A stretch of 64,000 nucleotides of DNA from Dendrophyllia cribrosa (GCA_024195265.1 JAJLRJ010000010.1:27066798-27130797); one strand, 5' to 3'. Shown: positions 12,901 to 20,549, counted from the stretch's first letter. Translations and numbers: made by a program. The notes: generated by a model not told the origin, from the sequence alone.

Positions 12901-15900
12901 TGATTTGACTGCAATGGAGCTTGCCACAACCGAAGACGACACAGGAGGACCTGAGGATGAGGATGGTAATTCAGCGTTTTTTGTCTTGACTTCTTCCTCG
13001 TGAGGCTTGACTGAATCCAAATGCAGGAGACTGTGATGTTTACCCTGGCAGTATTTGCAAGAAGGTTTTTGGCACACCTCGGCTCTATGACCAAATTCAA
13101 GGCACCGAAAGCACAGCCCTTTAGACAACACCTTTCTGAACCTTTCCTTCACTGGCAATGACAGAAAACTAACGCACGACCACACACCATGGTTTTTCTG
13201 ACAAATGACACACTTGCTATATTGAGTTGTTACAGGTAATGAAAAGGTGGATGACTTTCGTGAAGGGTTAAACTTGAAACGGGTTCCACGATTCCCAAGA
13301 CTATCCTTTGCAGGAGGCTTTGAGTCGAGAGAGGGAGGCTGTGAAGACTCTTTCGCTCTTATCAATTGCTCCAAGAAGGCAAACAATGTTTTTACTTCCA
13401 CACAGTCCTCTTTACCAAGGTCTTTATGATCCCCAAGTTCTAGTTCCCATTTTTCAACAACATCTTTCGGCAACTTGTCAACAATTAAAGGCACAAGAAC
13501 AGGAGCCAATGTTTCAGAATTATACTTCTCACCCATAGATTCAACAGAACGAACATGTCCAACTACTTGATCATAGAATTTACGCATGGACAATGCATCT
13601 TCAGAACTCAAGCGTGGTAAATGAATCAGAGATCTTACATGTGCATCAAGGATCACCCTGGGATGGCCAAATCTTTCCTTCAGGGTCGCCAAAACCGGCT
13701 GATAATTCGATTGTACAACTGCAAATCCCTTCACTGCCTCGGCAGCCGAATCCTTTAATGATCTCATTAGGTATTCTAATTTCTGAACATCTGCTAAAGA
13801 TGGATTATCAACTACTGACACTTTGATCGACTGGTAATAAGGCTGCCAACTCAGAACATCTCCATCGAAGGTTGGCAGTTCAATCTTCGGTAGCTTGACC
13901 TGTACCTTAGGGCATGACGAGGTTGTCGAATCACTCCCCGTACCTATCTTAGCGACATGTTTATTTTCCAAGTACTGCGTCATCTTGGCCATATACTCAA
14001 TCATACGTATTTCATATTCATTGTGCCCTTCGCATTCACCATCAATTTCTGACTCTTCTAAAAGAGTACACATGGAAGCCTGTACCTCTTGTAGATCGTT
14101 CCATTTCCTTGTAATGTTATCTTTTAAAACCTGAATTCTCGCATGGTTATCCAGGAGTGAAAGTGCGTCATCAACTGACTTCAAAGCGTCCGTCACGGAC
14201 TTTCTAAGAAAACGTCTCTTCTTCTTAATAGCTTCTAGCTCTTTCGACATTTCGACACAAAACTGGACTAACCTTGAATAGTCACAATGTTCCTTAAAAT
14301 CCACCAGAGTTTCCGTAAAGTCCTCAAGATGATGGCGCCAATCGCCGCAATGCGAAGACCGACCAACAACTTGACCAAATTCTTCACAACAACAAACGGA
14401 GGTCCAACTCTCCTTTCCGCTCGTATCTTCAAACAATCTTCGATAATGTTCATCCGGCTCGAAGGACCATGTCTTTGAGCGGTTTATTGTCCAATATGAA
14501 CGAAAATTACACGATGTTTTAACAACTAAACACAACACATTTCTTCGAACGATCGATTCAAAAGCACATGGTAAACAGTATTCGGGGGGTTCCAAGACCC
14601 TGCAAACTTAAACTAGTTCCCAGTGTTCAGCGTTCAAAAAAATCTTAATTATTCTACAAACAGGAACAGGAACTTTCGGTTCGGAACAATAGTAAACACT
14701 TAATGACCGGTCCCTCGGGAAACAGTGAATTTTGTTTCCCTCGAATCTCGATGTTTCCTTCGACTTCATCTCGGGAAACATCGAGATTCTTGGGAAACAA
14801 AATTCACTGCTACATTAAGCGATTTGTTATAAAGCAACACAACGCATGAAAAAACGCGCCGAGCAATCGAGGTAAACATCAATCGCATCATAAGCATGCC
14901 ACTTTTTGTCGCGGTATGAATAGACCCCATTCATAAATGGCGACCGGTTTATTATTCTTTTATATTCATGCTAATCAGCCCAACTAACCTCGTTAGCATG
15001 TGCAAAATTAAAAATAATTTTTGCTCTAAAATGAGGCTAGTTGGGCTGATAATAGCATGAATATAAAGGAATAAATAAATAGGCCGCCATTTATGAATAG
15101 GGTCTATATAACAATCTGTATTATCAATCAAGTGGTGTACTCAGATGTTCTTGATCGCTCTCTAAAACAATTTGTAATCATTTCTTTGTCAGGGTAAAAA
15201 TTTGCACGTGATGATATTTTTTGGGGTGGAGTAAATAAGGAGTGGGGAGAAGGAACTAGGATTGAAAATGTTAGAGTATGAAAAGTGTTTTCGGTCCTTC
15301 GGACTTCCGGCTTATTTTTTTGGCACAATATGTGGGGGGGGGGGGGGGGGGGGGGGGGGGAGGGGGGAGAGCCCTGGACCATTCCAATAGTTCCACCGCT
15401 GGAAACCTTCCGTTGGGTTCTATTAGCTGCTTTTTCCCCATAAAAAAGTTTCAATTAAAAATACTACTTTCATGTCTTACCATGTGAGCCAGCAATAAGA
15501 GTATCTCAGTGGCTTCGTCTTCACTGTTAAATCTCTGAAGGTACAAGTGATCACCAACGACCATAACTTCCATGTGTTTTTCTGAGACGGATCTCGCTTC
15601 TCGAGTGGAGCTTTCGCTTGCTTCCTTAGCCACAGACAAGCTTCTCTTTGACAGTTGTTCTGTAAAACAATCAACGCAAGTGGCCGATAGTTTCAACATC
15701 ACAGGTAAACAAATAGATCCTATTTATAGATCACAGTTGACGGAGTAATTTCGTCCACACATTTTCAAGACTATCCTCCTCCATGTTGGACGAAACAGAG
15801 AAAACAAATTTCCCATGACGTCAACTGTGCGTCTGTTCTCTAATAGATCATAGGTAATGGCCAATCAAAATGCGCGCGGAATTCAGTATATATAGACTGT

Positions 15901-18900
15901 ATTGTATTGCATTGAATTGTATAGGTGTTATTGAACTAGCTTGTTTGGTCCATATTGGCGAAATATTTAAAACATTTCCAGCGGTTTTCCGTGGTGTGGA
16001 CTCTTATTTACCACGATTTACGTCTTCACATGGTCAAAATGTTGTGTACTCTCATTTACCACCCGCATCGACCAATCAGATTGCGAGATTACCAGTAATT
16101 GTGATAAAATGCTCGATTTCCATTTTTGCAAGTTAACTTTATGGCCCGAGTTTATGGACCGTGCCTCATGATAAACAAATATGCATTAGTCCAAACAGAA
16201 TATCTTACCTGGCACTTCACAGTTGCTTTTAGCAAGATCCAAAGAACGACGGTAAATGAGATGAGGTCGAGAGCCACCAGATGATCCATGATGCTTTGCG
16301 AGATGATCAGGTAGCGGTTGCATGAAGAAGGAACTCTCCATGAAGTTAACTATTCCTTTCTGAAAAAAAAAGATTAATAATTGAACGTTAGGGTAAAAAA
16401 ATATCCACAGAACAAGCTGAAAACAGAAGACTGTGTTAATAATGAAAACTATCAAACTGTCAAAAGAGGTGACATTGTTGATCCAAGCAGTAGGCAGGAC
16501 GCGTGTCATATAGAACCTGGTTCATCCACCGCGGTCAAACGTACGAGGCGTTTTTCGTTTAATTTTGTGGCATTTTATTTAATATTAAATGTAAATATGG
16601 GCAAGGATGTATAATAAAAATTAGTTGACGTTACTATCTTTTAATTTTTCCCAAAATGATGAGCTTTTTCCGTTGAAAACAGACCAAAACTCCTTGCGCC
16701 TGATCAAAATTATGTTGGTAAATGGCGCCGACAATTCTGCAGTTCACAGTTTTTAAACGCTTAGAAAAGACGTTTTTGGTAAACTTTCAAAACGTTTGGT
16801 AAATTGACAGTGTATAGACTGAGGTTTTGCACGGTAGCCATGTTGCATGGCAGGAACAATGAAAATGTTTTGCATTAGAAAGAACATTCTTTCCCATAGG
16901 GAAGAGAATCTATTGTTCCAGTGCCATGCAACATGGCTGCCGTGCAAAACCTCTATTGGCAATATATTAAACTTTAAACAGTGAAAATGACAACCTTAAC
17001 TTTTAAGTACTTTGCAAATTTCTCTCGTCTGAGCGCAGTTAACCTGGTATATGGCCAAGCTCGTCATAAGTCTCTCGTAGCTCAGTGGTCATAGGTTCGC
17101 TTCCAGTCGGGGACTTAGATTTTCTTCTTTGTCTCATGCTTGCGACGTGATCAACATTACATCTTTCTCATATGGAACTGTCAATTGTCATTACTTACTT
17201 ACTCAATCCTCTTCGTGATTAAGCACATAAGGCCGTAAGGTTACTGTAGCAAGAGCTTTTTTCACGTGGCCGGGGTGCTGGCCCGGCGCACAACCCTCCT
17301 TCTTTGACATCCTGGGCTTGGGACCAGGCAACGGCGGAGTTGTCAATTGTTATTAAATACCTTTATTTTAAAATGGGTCTTTTTAAACCAACAAATTACA
17401 GTTGACAAGTGAGATTACCCAATCTGCCGGAATCAACAAACCCTTCTGGCTAAGTGTTTTCTTCTTTTTGTGTTTTCATTGGTTAGTTCAGTTAAAACGA
17501 ATAGTTTGATTCATGATATTTTACTGATTCAGTTATATCTACTTATACCTCTTGTTAACTGTTAAATGGCTTCCTTTTGCCATGCCCTCTTTTGGCGATT
17601 CAAGCCTATTCTATATCTATCCTTTGCCCATTATTCAATTTTCCATAGACAAACACCTCCTGTAGGTGGACAACTAGCCAAATGAACGTTTTGGAGAAGT
17701 TTATATTTAGATGTAAATGACGAAAAGCATTACAGTTCTCAGTCAAAAGCTAGAAAAGCCGACACACACTCACCAATCCATCATGGTTGCTAATAGCAAC
17801 AATTGAATTGGGATCGGAGGTCACGTGTCCATCATAGAAGGCAGTGTGTGGAGGTGCACTATACCCTTTACTCCCATTCTTGTGTATCTTCTCTACCACC
17901 AAACCAGGCCTAACCAGGTTGTTGGATTTGGTGAGGTTTAAATGAAGTGACATTCCAAAGGCCTCCATTTTGTAGTACCATGCATTCGGTTCATCAGCAT
18001 CTCTTTTGTGCCGAGCATGCTCGTGTAGCTTATAGCTAAGAAATTCGCCTGTTTTATCTGCTTGGAACGGGCTTGTGACGTCATATTCTGGAACTGGATC
18101 AAACCATGCAATACAAAATACCATTAATCATTCGCGTGTTACACAATACGTTCAAATGTATTGTTTTGTATTGTATTGAAGGAATTGAACTCCACTTAAT
18201 CCTATTACCATTATTTATAGGATGAACACTTTACAGGCATCAAGCCAAAATGCTGACCTGGTTTTTAAAAACTGCGAACAAATTAAAGCAATAGCCCAGT
18301 GAAGGCATCAAGGGGAGGGCGCTATTGTATCGCACACTAAAGAATGTTCATCGAGTCTTACCTTGTTCGTGGGTTTCGACACCAAAATACTGTTTTATTT
18401 CTCTCTTTGTCATGCGATGGTGTAATTTCAAGTTCTGAAATAAAAACAAAAACACTTTATCTTAGATTTATGTTGCGATCTACGTTATCGTTAGCTTACT
18501 TCGTTATGCGCCTTTGGACAAATTTATGCTACTTTCCACGAGAACCATACCGTGACATTCCCATCCTAAAATCCAGAATGTATCCCCCCCGGTCCCCTCT
18601 CATTTAAAACGTATATCAAAAGAAAGTAGCAGTATTTAAGAGGCTATGTCGCCATTTTAATGCTTCTTTAACCCTTTCACTCCCAGAGTCAATTATGCAG
18701 ACATGTGGTGTAGTTCTAACTTTTGAGTCTGTTGATGAAATCCTATGGTGTGACCATTCAAATGAAACCTCTTCAGCAGTACTTTTGCATGGTACCATTT
18801 GTTCTAACTTTTGAGTCTGTGGATGAAATTCTATGGTGTGACCATTCAAATAAAACCTCTTCAGCAGTACTTTTGCATGGTACCATTTGTTCTAACTTTT

Positions 18901-20549
18901 GAGTCTGTGGATGAAATCCTATGGTGTGACCATTCAAATAAAACCTCTTCAGCAGTACTTTTGCATGGTACCATTTGTTGTAACTTTTGTGTCTGTCAAT
19001 GAAATTCTATGGTGTGACCATTCAAATGAAACTTCTTCGGCAGTACTTTTGCACGGAACCATTTGTTTTGTAATATTTTACAATACAAAATGAAATTTGG
19101 GATTTTTCTTGAATTTTGATGTTTGGCACTCTTGAGAGTTAAAGGGTTAAAAAGCCGAAATGACATATTTTTATCACTGGAAAGCCAACAGTTCCCGTTT
19201 ATGTTTAAAATGGTTCTACCAGTAAGTCTAGAAGTAAAAATAGGTGCATTGGATTGCAACTTACAAAATTTGGGCAAATGGTTTTAAGTTTATCGCCTTG
19301 TTTCTTGTAAACTCGCTTATACCCAGATTATGATCGATTATCTCTTCGAAAATTCACTTGATATCTACCTCTTCGGGTTCCATAAGGTATTTAGCATTTA
19401 TTTTGGGCAGTTTTGACACCAAACACGTCAAAATCCATGTGGCATAGCTCCTTTACTTTACAAGTGACACACAGATGCTATTATGATAATAGATCCCACT
19501 TAACGTTCAACCCGGGACGAGATAAGTAGTTTGGATAACGTCAATCGAGTGTTTATTTATGTTGTCGTGGATACATTTTCACATTCCGCAAATATGCCGA
19601 ATTCTAAATTAAAAATCAAGGTAATAAACTTTCAGAGAAGAATAATCATACAAGGTACATTTTTGATAGTTGTATTTAATTTTTAGTTATTTTTTATTTT
19701 TTAGAGATTATTCAAACTCACTGAATGTATACAATAATAATTTAAAAGAGATTACTAAACAATACCATATAGATAACATAAAGCTAAGGAGAGTTTGAGA
19801 AGGGGCAAGTGAACGGACACGAGGTCCTGACGAAGCAAACCCCACCATATGTACCACTATATAATATGCTAAGCAAAATAATAACTAATAACATACATGT
19901 ACTCATAGTATGCTACAGTTTATAATTTCATAGCTAACAGAAATTCTCAGCAGTAATTTAAGTTTTTAAAACATTTTTTTTTGTTTATAACTTAAGTGTG
20001 ATGTGATAAATTACAGAGTAAACAAAAACATGAAAAACTGAATGGATTCTTATCTGAGTTTTGTTTATGTAAAATAAAGAAGCGTCGGAATTCTAATGAT
20101 ACTGTATTTGTTTAGCAAGTGATCCTGGCCGAAGATTTTCTCTCTATTTTCGCTTACCTCATTTTCTCCCGACTGCGTCAACTTAAATGCTTCTGAAAAA
20201 AAATAAAAGAAAGATAAATCAAAGCTTCTGCCGTTAGTTTATCTGAATCCCAGTATCACAAAGAAGATTTTATTGCAAAAAAGAAAATCAAATTCCGACA
20301 TGAATGACTTCCTTTAAAATGTACATGCACCACCAGTCTATTCCGTCAGTTGAGTGTGTTGTAGTATGACAAATGTCCTTAGAGAGGAATTCTTCCAAAT
20401 TATATTTAGATTAGTGTGGACATCCTACGATGTAGGGTTACCGATAACGCTTCATGCGTGTGCATCTTAACTACTGAATACTTACCACCGCAAACACTCC
20501 AAGCGATCAAGGCACTAAACAATGTGAATGTTGAGCAAGTTGTAAACAT
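3764..20549 (-). CDS. Gene 1: ADAMTS-like secreted zinc metalloprotease, 12 exons, 3' end outside window
   Basis: The coding join on the minus strand is 20549-20486, 20192-20158, 18434-18362, 18093-17774, 16359-16209, 15659-15481, 8548-8468, 8100-7976, 6727-6714, 5742-5634, 5047-4907 and 3917-3764. These sum to 1,446 nt (482 codons) with every splice phase closing. Domains in order are a signal peptide (about residues 1-20), an ADAMTS propeptide with the hallmark HHRMTKRE, a possible cysteine-switch SNCEVP, a furin-type REAR site, and a reprolysin domain with HETAHALGVDHD and Met-turn IYIMSS. The CLDD and LPGQ start of the disintegrin-like domain follows. The family (ADAMTS, peptidase M12B) cleaves extracellular-matrix proteins. 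Cys-rich, TSP1 and spacer parts should lie left of base 3764, where I found no further exon. Gene 2 upstream is a paralogue. Exact orthology is unknown. Confidence 0.85.
4120..4700 (+). repeat. Minisatellite, about five units of roughly 104 bp (GTCTGTGGATGAAATCC family)
   Basis: The unit contains TCTGTGGATGAAATCC, TGTGACCATTCAAATG and CAGTACTTTCCTGTGG. Unit starts fall near 4206, 4312, 4409, 4512 and 4616. It lies in the intron between gene 1 exons 11 and 12. Related copies occur at 18.71-19.07, 22.93-23.04, 30.50-30.60, 36.08-36.38, 49.32-49.68 and 53.04-53.19 kb. Open frames here are by-products of the repeat. Confidence 0.8.
4907..5047 (-). CDS. Gene 1 exon 11: end of protease domain
   Basis: This 141-nt exon encodes LGVDHDGG, SHECPDGIYIMSS and KWSPCSRSELQTFL. 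It supplies the last zinc His, the Asp that marks reprolysins, the Met-turn and the closing helix of the ADAMTS catalytic domain. It leaves two bases. The donor is GTACTG. Confidence 0.9.
5450..5600 (+). repeat. Dispersed repeat family B, partial copy
   Basis: The segment ATGTCACCATTTTTAGTG through TGTCTTGGGCTTCAGAT is shared, diverged, with stretches at about 8140-8400, 19130-19470 and 41105-42340. All copies lie in introns or the 5' region of the two ADAMTS genes. The element type is not recognised. Confidence 0.5.
5634..5742 (-). CDS. Gene 1 exon 10: zinc-binding HETAH exon
   Basis: This 109-nt exon encodes LAQFSSTC, then GDMGLGTAFQIAHETAHA. HETAHA plus LGVDHD in the next exon gives HExxHxxGxxHD, the metzincin zinc site with its catalytic Glu. 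The matching exon in gene 2 is also 109 nt. The donor is GTGAGT. Confidence 0.9.
5841..5898 (+). repeat. 12-bp tandem repeat (GACGAGCCGCAG)n
   Basis: About five imperfect units of GACGAGCCGCAG lie in a gene 1 intron, 100 bases upstream of exon 10. The stretch is GC-rich against an AT-rich background. No function is visible. Confidence 0.8.
6381..6405 (+). repeat. (AAAT)n microsatellite
   Basis: About six copies of TAAA lie in the gene 1 intron between exons 9 and 10. Confidence 0.85.
6714..6727 (-). CDS. Gene 1 exon 9: 14-nt microexon
   Basis: The 14 bases GAGTGGCTTTGGAG complete a Gly codon, encode SGFG and give the first base of the next Gly. This is exactly the phase needed between exon 8 (two bases left) and exon 10 (two bases taken). 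A long pyrimidine tract precedes the acceptor CATTCAG and the donor is GTTAGT. The paralogue has a 14-nt exon of the same phases at the same place. Confidence 0.8.
7976..8100 (-). CDS. Gene 1 exon 8: protease domain, ADQVILVTG exon
   Basis: This 125-nt exon encodes ARLTALETWV and DADPQHADQVILVTG, the segment just before the active-site region. The acceptor CTATAG at 8101-8102 rather than the later TTCAG at 8088-8089 is chosen because it alone fits the phase-0 end of exon 7. It leaves two bases. The donor is GTAAGT. Confidence 0.8.
8468..8548 (-). CDS. Gene 1 exon 7: protease domain, VNAMYHD exon
   Basis: This 81-nt, phase 0-0 exon encodes VNAMYHDNSVGA and LTLSVVRVVIH, matching the VNxxYxDxSxG and xVVRxVxx blocks of ADAMTS proteases. 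The acceptor is CACCTTTCAG and the donor GTAAGC. It lies only 79 bases downstream of the 3' LTR of the intronic BEL/Pao element. Confidence 0.85.
8622..8626. repeat. Target-site duplication of the BEL/Pao element, left copy
   Basis: ATAGT directly precedes the left LTR and recurs at 14689-14693 directly after the right LTR. Confidence 0.85.
8627..8845 (-). repeat. 3' LTR of the BEL/Pao element
   Basis: No difference from the 5' LTR was found by eye over 219 bases. It lies 79 bases upstream of gene 1 exon 7, so a sense-strand promoter or polyadenylation signal here could affect gene 1 transcripts. Confidence 0.92.
8846..8858 (-). other. Polypurine tract of the BEL/Pao element
   Basis: The minus strand reads GGGCGGGAGGA immediately before the 3' LTR, the position where plus-strand DNA synthesis is primed in LTR elements. 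One C interrupts the purine run. Confidence 0.6.
8944..14595 (-). CDS. BEL/Pao gag-pol polyprotein, intact
   Basis: The 1,883-codon frame is unbroken. Residues 1-42 are read from the 5' LTR and the frame continues through the primer site. Gag-type DUF1759 region is about 235-420. A zinc knuckle CFRCLEFGHRAEVC is at 495-508. The aspartic protease motif DPGSQ is at 593-597. Reverse transcriptase has YVDD at 1012-1015. RNase H has HAFGDASE near 1198, LPRLELMAA near 1242 and CWTDNSS near 1273. The integrase zinc finger uses H1513, H1518, C1548 and C1551; DDE residues are D1583, D1643 and E1693. A DUF5641-like tail closes it near 1810-1870. Length and domain order fit BEL/Pao. The true start may be Met116 (about 14,250), downstream of the primer site. 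Confidence 0.93.
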   Translation of the reverse strand: MEPPEYCLPCAFESIVRRNVLCLVVKTSCNFRSYWTINRSKTWSFEPDEHYRRLFEDTSGKESWTSVCCCEEFGQVVGRSSHCGDWRHHLEDFTETLVDFKEHCDYSRLVQFCVEMSKELEAIKKKRRFLRKSVTDALKSVDDALSLLDNHARIQVLKDNITRKWNDLQEVQASMCTLLEESEIDGECEGHNEYEIRMIEYMAKMTQYLENKHVAKIGTGSDSTTSSCPKVQVKLPKIELPTFDGDVLSWQPYYQSIKVSVVDNPSLADVQKLEYLMRSLKDSAAEAVKGFAVVQSNYQPVLATLKERFGHPRVILDAHVRSLIHLPRLSSEDALSMRKFYDQVVGHVRSVESMGEKYNSETLAPVLVPLIVDKLPKDVVEKWELELGDHKDLGKEDCVEVKTLFAFLEQLIRAKESSQPPSLDSKPPAKDSLGNRGTRFKFNPSRKSSTFSLPVTTQYSKCVICQKNHGVWSCVSFLSLPVKERFRKVLSKGLCFRCLEFGHRAEVCQKPSCKYCQGKHHSLLHLDSVKPHEEEVKTKNAELPSSSSGPPVSSSVVASSIAVKSVGKVILQTVPAVLCGSNGCSKVVRCFFDPGSQMSFVRQSVVDEIGLDGKSVRIAVSGFGGKPTKDTLRKRIAFTVAPVDKPGKPQCIEALTAPVICRPAEAVDIHPSRWFHLQDLKFPEEFPRGEQEIDVLIGMDFYYSFVSRDIVRGGFNEPVAVRTSLGWVFCGPTGGHDQECTVSMNVQVSTEEQLNETLQKFWNLESIGVKPVESSVSTTNSEAMVLKKFEDTLTYKDGRYKVSLPWKEDNVVLKDNYRQAESRLYNLEKKLLQDPAKAKSYQEVINKYVKDGVAEEVPCEQIAPPEGRPVFYLPHHAVIREDKQTTKTRVVFDASARDSNGVSLNSCLEAGPALQPDLVGILLRFRKNQVGIMGDIEKMFLQICLKEEDRDSHRYLWRDLDTDVMPKIYRMTRVTFGVISSPFLAICTIQEHARRCKETFPEASDEILRNTYVDDFASGKDGVHEALKLQRSSTELMEQAAFNLTKWSSNSPRLMQAIPEKDRASDSLIKLESDLPGAYPITKALGLRWNTRTDSLVFMIEVDSLKLRSETLYTKRELASLAAKIFDPIGLIAPFTVRSKLLLQSLWTQGVGWDDEIPVETSIKWIQWVQELPELEQLHIQRCYTDWPFSEHAKVELHAFGDASEAAYATAVYLRVVAEDGKASTSLVMSKTRVAPVRKITLPRLELMAAVITARLCTYVKDAIDCPISRIVCWTDNSSTLHWIRGSATQWKPFVANRVIEIQSLLDPSVWRYCPGSQNPADLPTRGLSVSQLKESRLWWKGPSWLQESERDWPEDLRSKTSNVIVDMERKSKASVSCVVQPKEPVIDFTRFSKYGRLLRTVAWIRRFICNSRLKEEERLVSPLTGFEIQEAEKWLITHVQEASFPEEIPLVKRQSPLNNSKLANLNPFLCPTSDLLRVGGRIHKSLLPEEEKHPIILPSNHPVVKLLINDVHCRELHAGVEHTLSVLRQKYWLVKGRSTVRQTLKNCLICRHYQTKPFSQRMAPLPEDRIKPNPPFTNVGLDFAGPLYLKDSGDKAYICLFTCAVTRAVHLELVSNMTVERFLLALRRMVARRGMCSIIWSDNAKTFKAANKELQQCWRVLEADQTQVALSEKKIQWKFIVERAPWWGGFYERLVKSVKTPLKKIFAKAMLDAEQLTTILAEIEAQLNSRPLTYLGADPGDYSVITPAQILIGRNLQAFPTKDTRVSEHTSRAITKRFEYHQRLVNGFWRRWHAEYLKSLTPLKKWFKVGREIRKGDLVLVSEDHVARGQWSRARVEAIHPGRDGLIRSVSLRTTSGSLTRRPVQRLHLFEACDADLAAELD
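14452..14469 (-). other. Primer-binding site, tRNA-Tyr type
   Basis: Directly after the 5' LTR the minus strand reads TGGTCCTTCGAGCCGGAT. The first 17 bases are complementary to the 3' end of eukaryotic tRNA-Tyr including CCA (...CCGGCTCGAAGGACCA). The tRNA identity is from general knowledge of tRNA-Tyr sequence. Confidence 0.75.
14470..14688 (-). repeat. 5' LTR of the BEL/Pao element
   Basis: This 219-bp direct repeat matches 8627-8845. On the coding strand it starts TGTTCCGAACC and ends AAAGACA. It should hold the element promoter. The gag-pol frame is open inside it from an ATG at 14,595. Confidence 0.92.
14689..14693. repeat. Target-site duplication of the BEL/Pao element, right copy
   Basis: ATAGT matches the five bases at 8622-8626 before the left LTR. 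Confidence 0.85.
14698..14822. repeat. Palindromic MITE-like hairpin
   Basis: CAGTGAATTTTGTTTCCC and its reverse complement GGGAAACAAAATTCACTG face each other, with a second matched block AATCTCGATGTTTCC. The hairpin starts immediately beside the BEL/Pao target duplication, so the LTR element inserted at or next to an older palindrome. Confidence 0.7.
14921..15106. mobile_element. MITE with long terminal inverted repeats
   Basis: The ends are TAGACCCCATTCATAAATGG and CCATTTATGAATAGGGTCTA. A second matched block, CATGCTAATCAGCCCAACTA, has its partner TAGTTGGGCTGATAATAGCATG near 15,032-15,060. No coding capacity. It lies in the gene 1 intron between exons 6 and 7. Confidence 0.75.
15334..15367 (+). 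repeat. Poly-G tract
   Basis: Twenty-seven G residues are followed by A and six more G, in the intron 120 bases downstream of gene 1 exon 6. It can form G-quadruplexes and is a site of likely length error in assembly. The poly-proline and poly-glycine frames across it are artefacts. Confidence 0.85.
15481..15659 (-). CDS. Gene 1 exon 6: cleavage site and start of protease domain
   Basis: This 179-nt exon encodes SKRS, then REAR (a minimal RXXR furin site), then HMEVMVVGDHLYLQRF and ILLLLAHM, the first strand and first helix of reprolysins. It ends on a codon boundary with GTAAGA. The next coding exon is about 7 kb away because a BEL/Pao element lies in the intron. Confidence 0.85.
16209..16359 (-). 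CDS. Gene 1 exon 5: end of propeptide with possible cysteine switch
   Basis: This 151-nt exon starts KGIVNF and contains FFMQPLPDH and HLIYRRS, the usual end of an ADAMTS propeptide. SNCEVP near its end could be the cysteine-switch residue that keeps the zymogen inactive; this assignment is inference. The acceptor is TTTTTTTTTCAG and the donor GTAAGA. Confidence 0.85.
16821..16952. mobile_element. Palindromic MITE
   Basis: GAGGTTTTGCACGGTAGCC and its near-perfect reverse complement GGCTGCCGTGCAAAACCTC bound 132 bases, with a further matched block GTTGCATGGCA. It lies in the gene 1 intron between exons 4 and 5. No coding capacity. Confidence 0.75.
17066..17110 (+). pseudogene. tRNA-like fragment, possibly from a SINE
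   Basis: CGTAGCTCAGTGG resembles an A box and GGTTCGCTTCC a B box, but they lie only about 11 bases apart. The anticodon arm is missing, so this cannot fold as a tRNA. It may be a degraded tRNA-derived SINE. Confidence 0.3.
17774..18093 (-). CDS. Gene 1 exon 4: main propeptide exon
   Basis: This 320-nt exon runs from VPEYDV to NHDGL. It contains YKMEAFGMSLHLNL, TAFYDGHV and SIVAISNHDGL, matching the order of conserved blocks in the Pep_M12B_propep family. The acceptor GATCCAG has a weak pyrimidine tract, but only this AG keeps the family frame with exon 3 (EQ then VPEY). The donor is GTGAGT in phase 0. Confidence 0.85.
18362..18434 (-). CDS. Gene 1 exon 3: propeptide HHRMTKRE exon
   Basis: This 73-nt exon encodes a segment containing LHHRMTKREIKQYFG, which resembles the conserved start of ADAMTS propeptides. 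The acceptor is TTATTTCAG and the donor GTAAGA. It enters in phase 0 and leaves one base. Confidence 0.8.
18710..19075 (+). repeat. Minisatellite, four units of 88 bp (GTCTGTGGATGAAATCC family)
   Basis: Unit starts fall at about 18727, 18814, 18902 and 18989. Each contains GAGTCTGTGGATGAAAT, TGTGACCATTCAAAT and CAGTACTTTTGCATGG. It is a shorter-period relative of the array at 4.12-4.70 kb and lies in the gene 1 intron between exons 2 and 3. Confidence 0.85.
19130..19470 (+). repeat. Dispersed repeat family B, copy
   Basis: Shared blocks with the copies near 5.5, 8.2 and 41.1-42.3 kb include ATGTTTAAAATGGTTCTACC, CGCCTTGTTTCTTG and TTCACTTGATATCTACC. It directly follows the 88-bp minisatellite. 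The element type is not recognised. Confidence 0.5.
20158..20192 (-). CDS. Gene 1 exon 2: short propeptide exon
   Basis: This is a 35-nt exon with acceptor TTTTTTTTCAG and donor GTAAGC. The last base of exon 1 completes a Glu codon, followed by AFKLTQSGENE and an end on a codon boundary. The other two phases contain stop codons, so the frame is forced. Confidence 0.75.
20486..20549 (-). CDS. Gene 1 exon 1: signal peptide
   Basis: The exon encodes 21 residues plus one base and begins MFTTCSTFTLFSALIAW, a short polar start followed by a hydrophobic core, typical of a secretory signal. The donor is GTAAGT after the sequence for Cys-Gly. The frame is open upstream to another ATG at 20,648, but a TATA box at 20,653-20,659 puts that ATG before the likely transcription start. 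The 5' UTR end is not determined. Confidence 0.75.

Larger units (their letters stand above)
8627..14688 (-). mobile_element. Complete BEL/Pao LTR retrotransposon
   Basis: The 6,062-bp element is bounded by 219-bp LTRs (8627-8845 and 14470-14688) that looked identical by eye. The LTR ends are TG and CA. The 5-bp target duplication ATAGT lies at 8622-8626 and 14689-14693, as usual for BEL/Pao. Inside, on the minus strand, are a tRNA-Tyr-type primer site, one gag-pol frame and a polypurine tract before the 3' LTR. Identical LTRs and an unbroken frame indicate a very recent insertion. It lies in the intron between gene 1 exons 6 and 7, in the same orientation as the gene. Confidence 0.93.

Noticed and set aside
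10211..14478. Several plus-strand frames of 60-130 codons opposite the BEL/Pao polyprotein
   Set aside because: They are antisense shadows of a strongly supported gag-pol frame.
15128..15487. Poly-proline and poly-glycine open frames
   Set aside because: They exist only because the poly-G tract has no stop codons in either direction; no domain, splice site or homology supports them.
17066..17110. Possible functional tRNA
   Set aside because: A-box and B-box are too close and the anticodon arm is absent.
18811..19093. Plus-strand frames with repeated FESVDEILWCDHSN
   Set aside because: They are translations of the 88-bp minisatellite and recur only as often as the DNA unit does.
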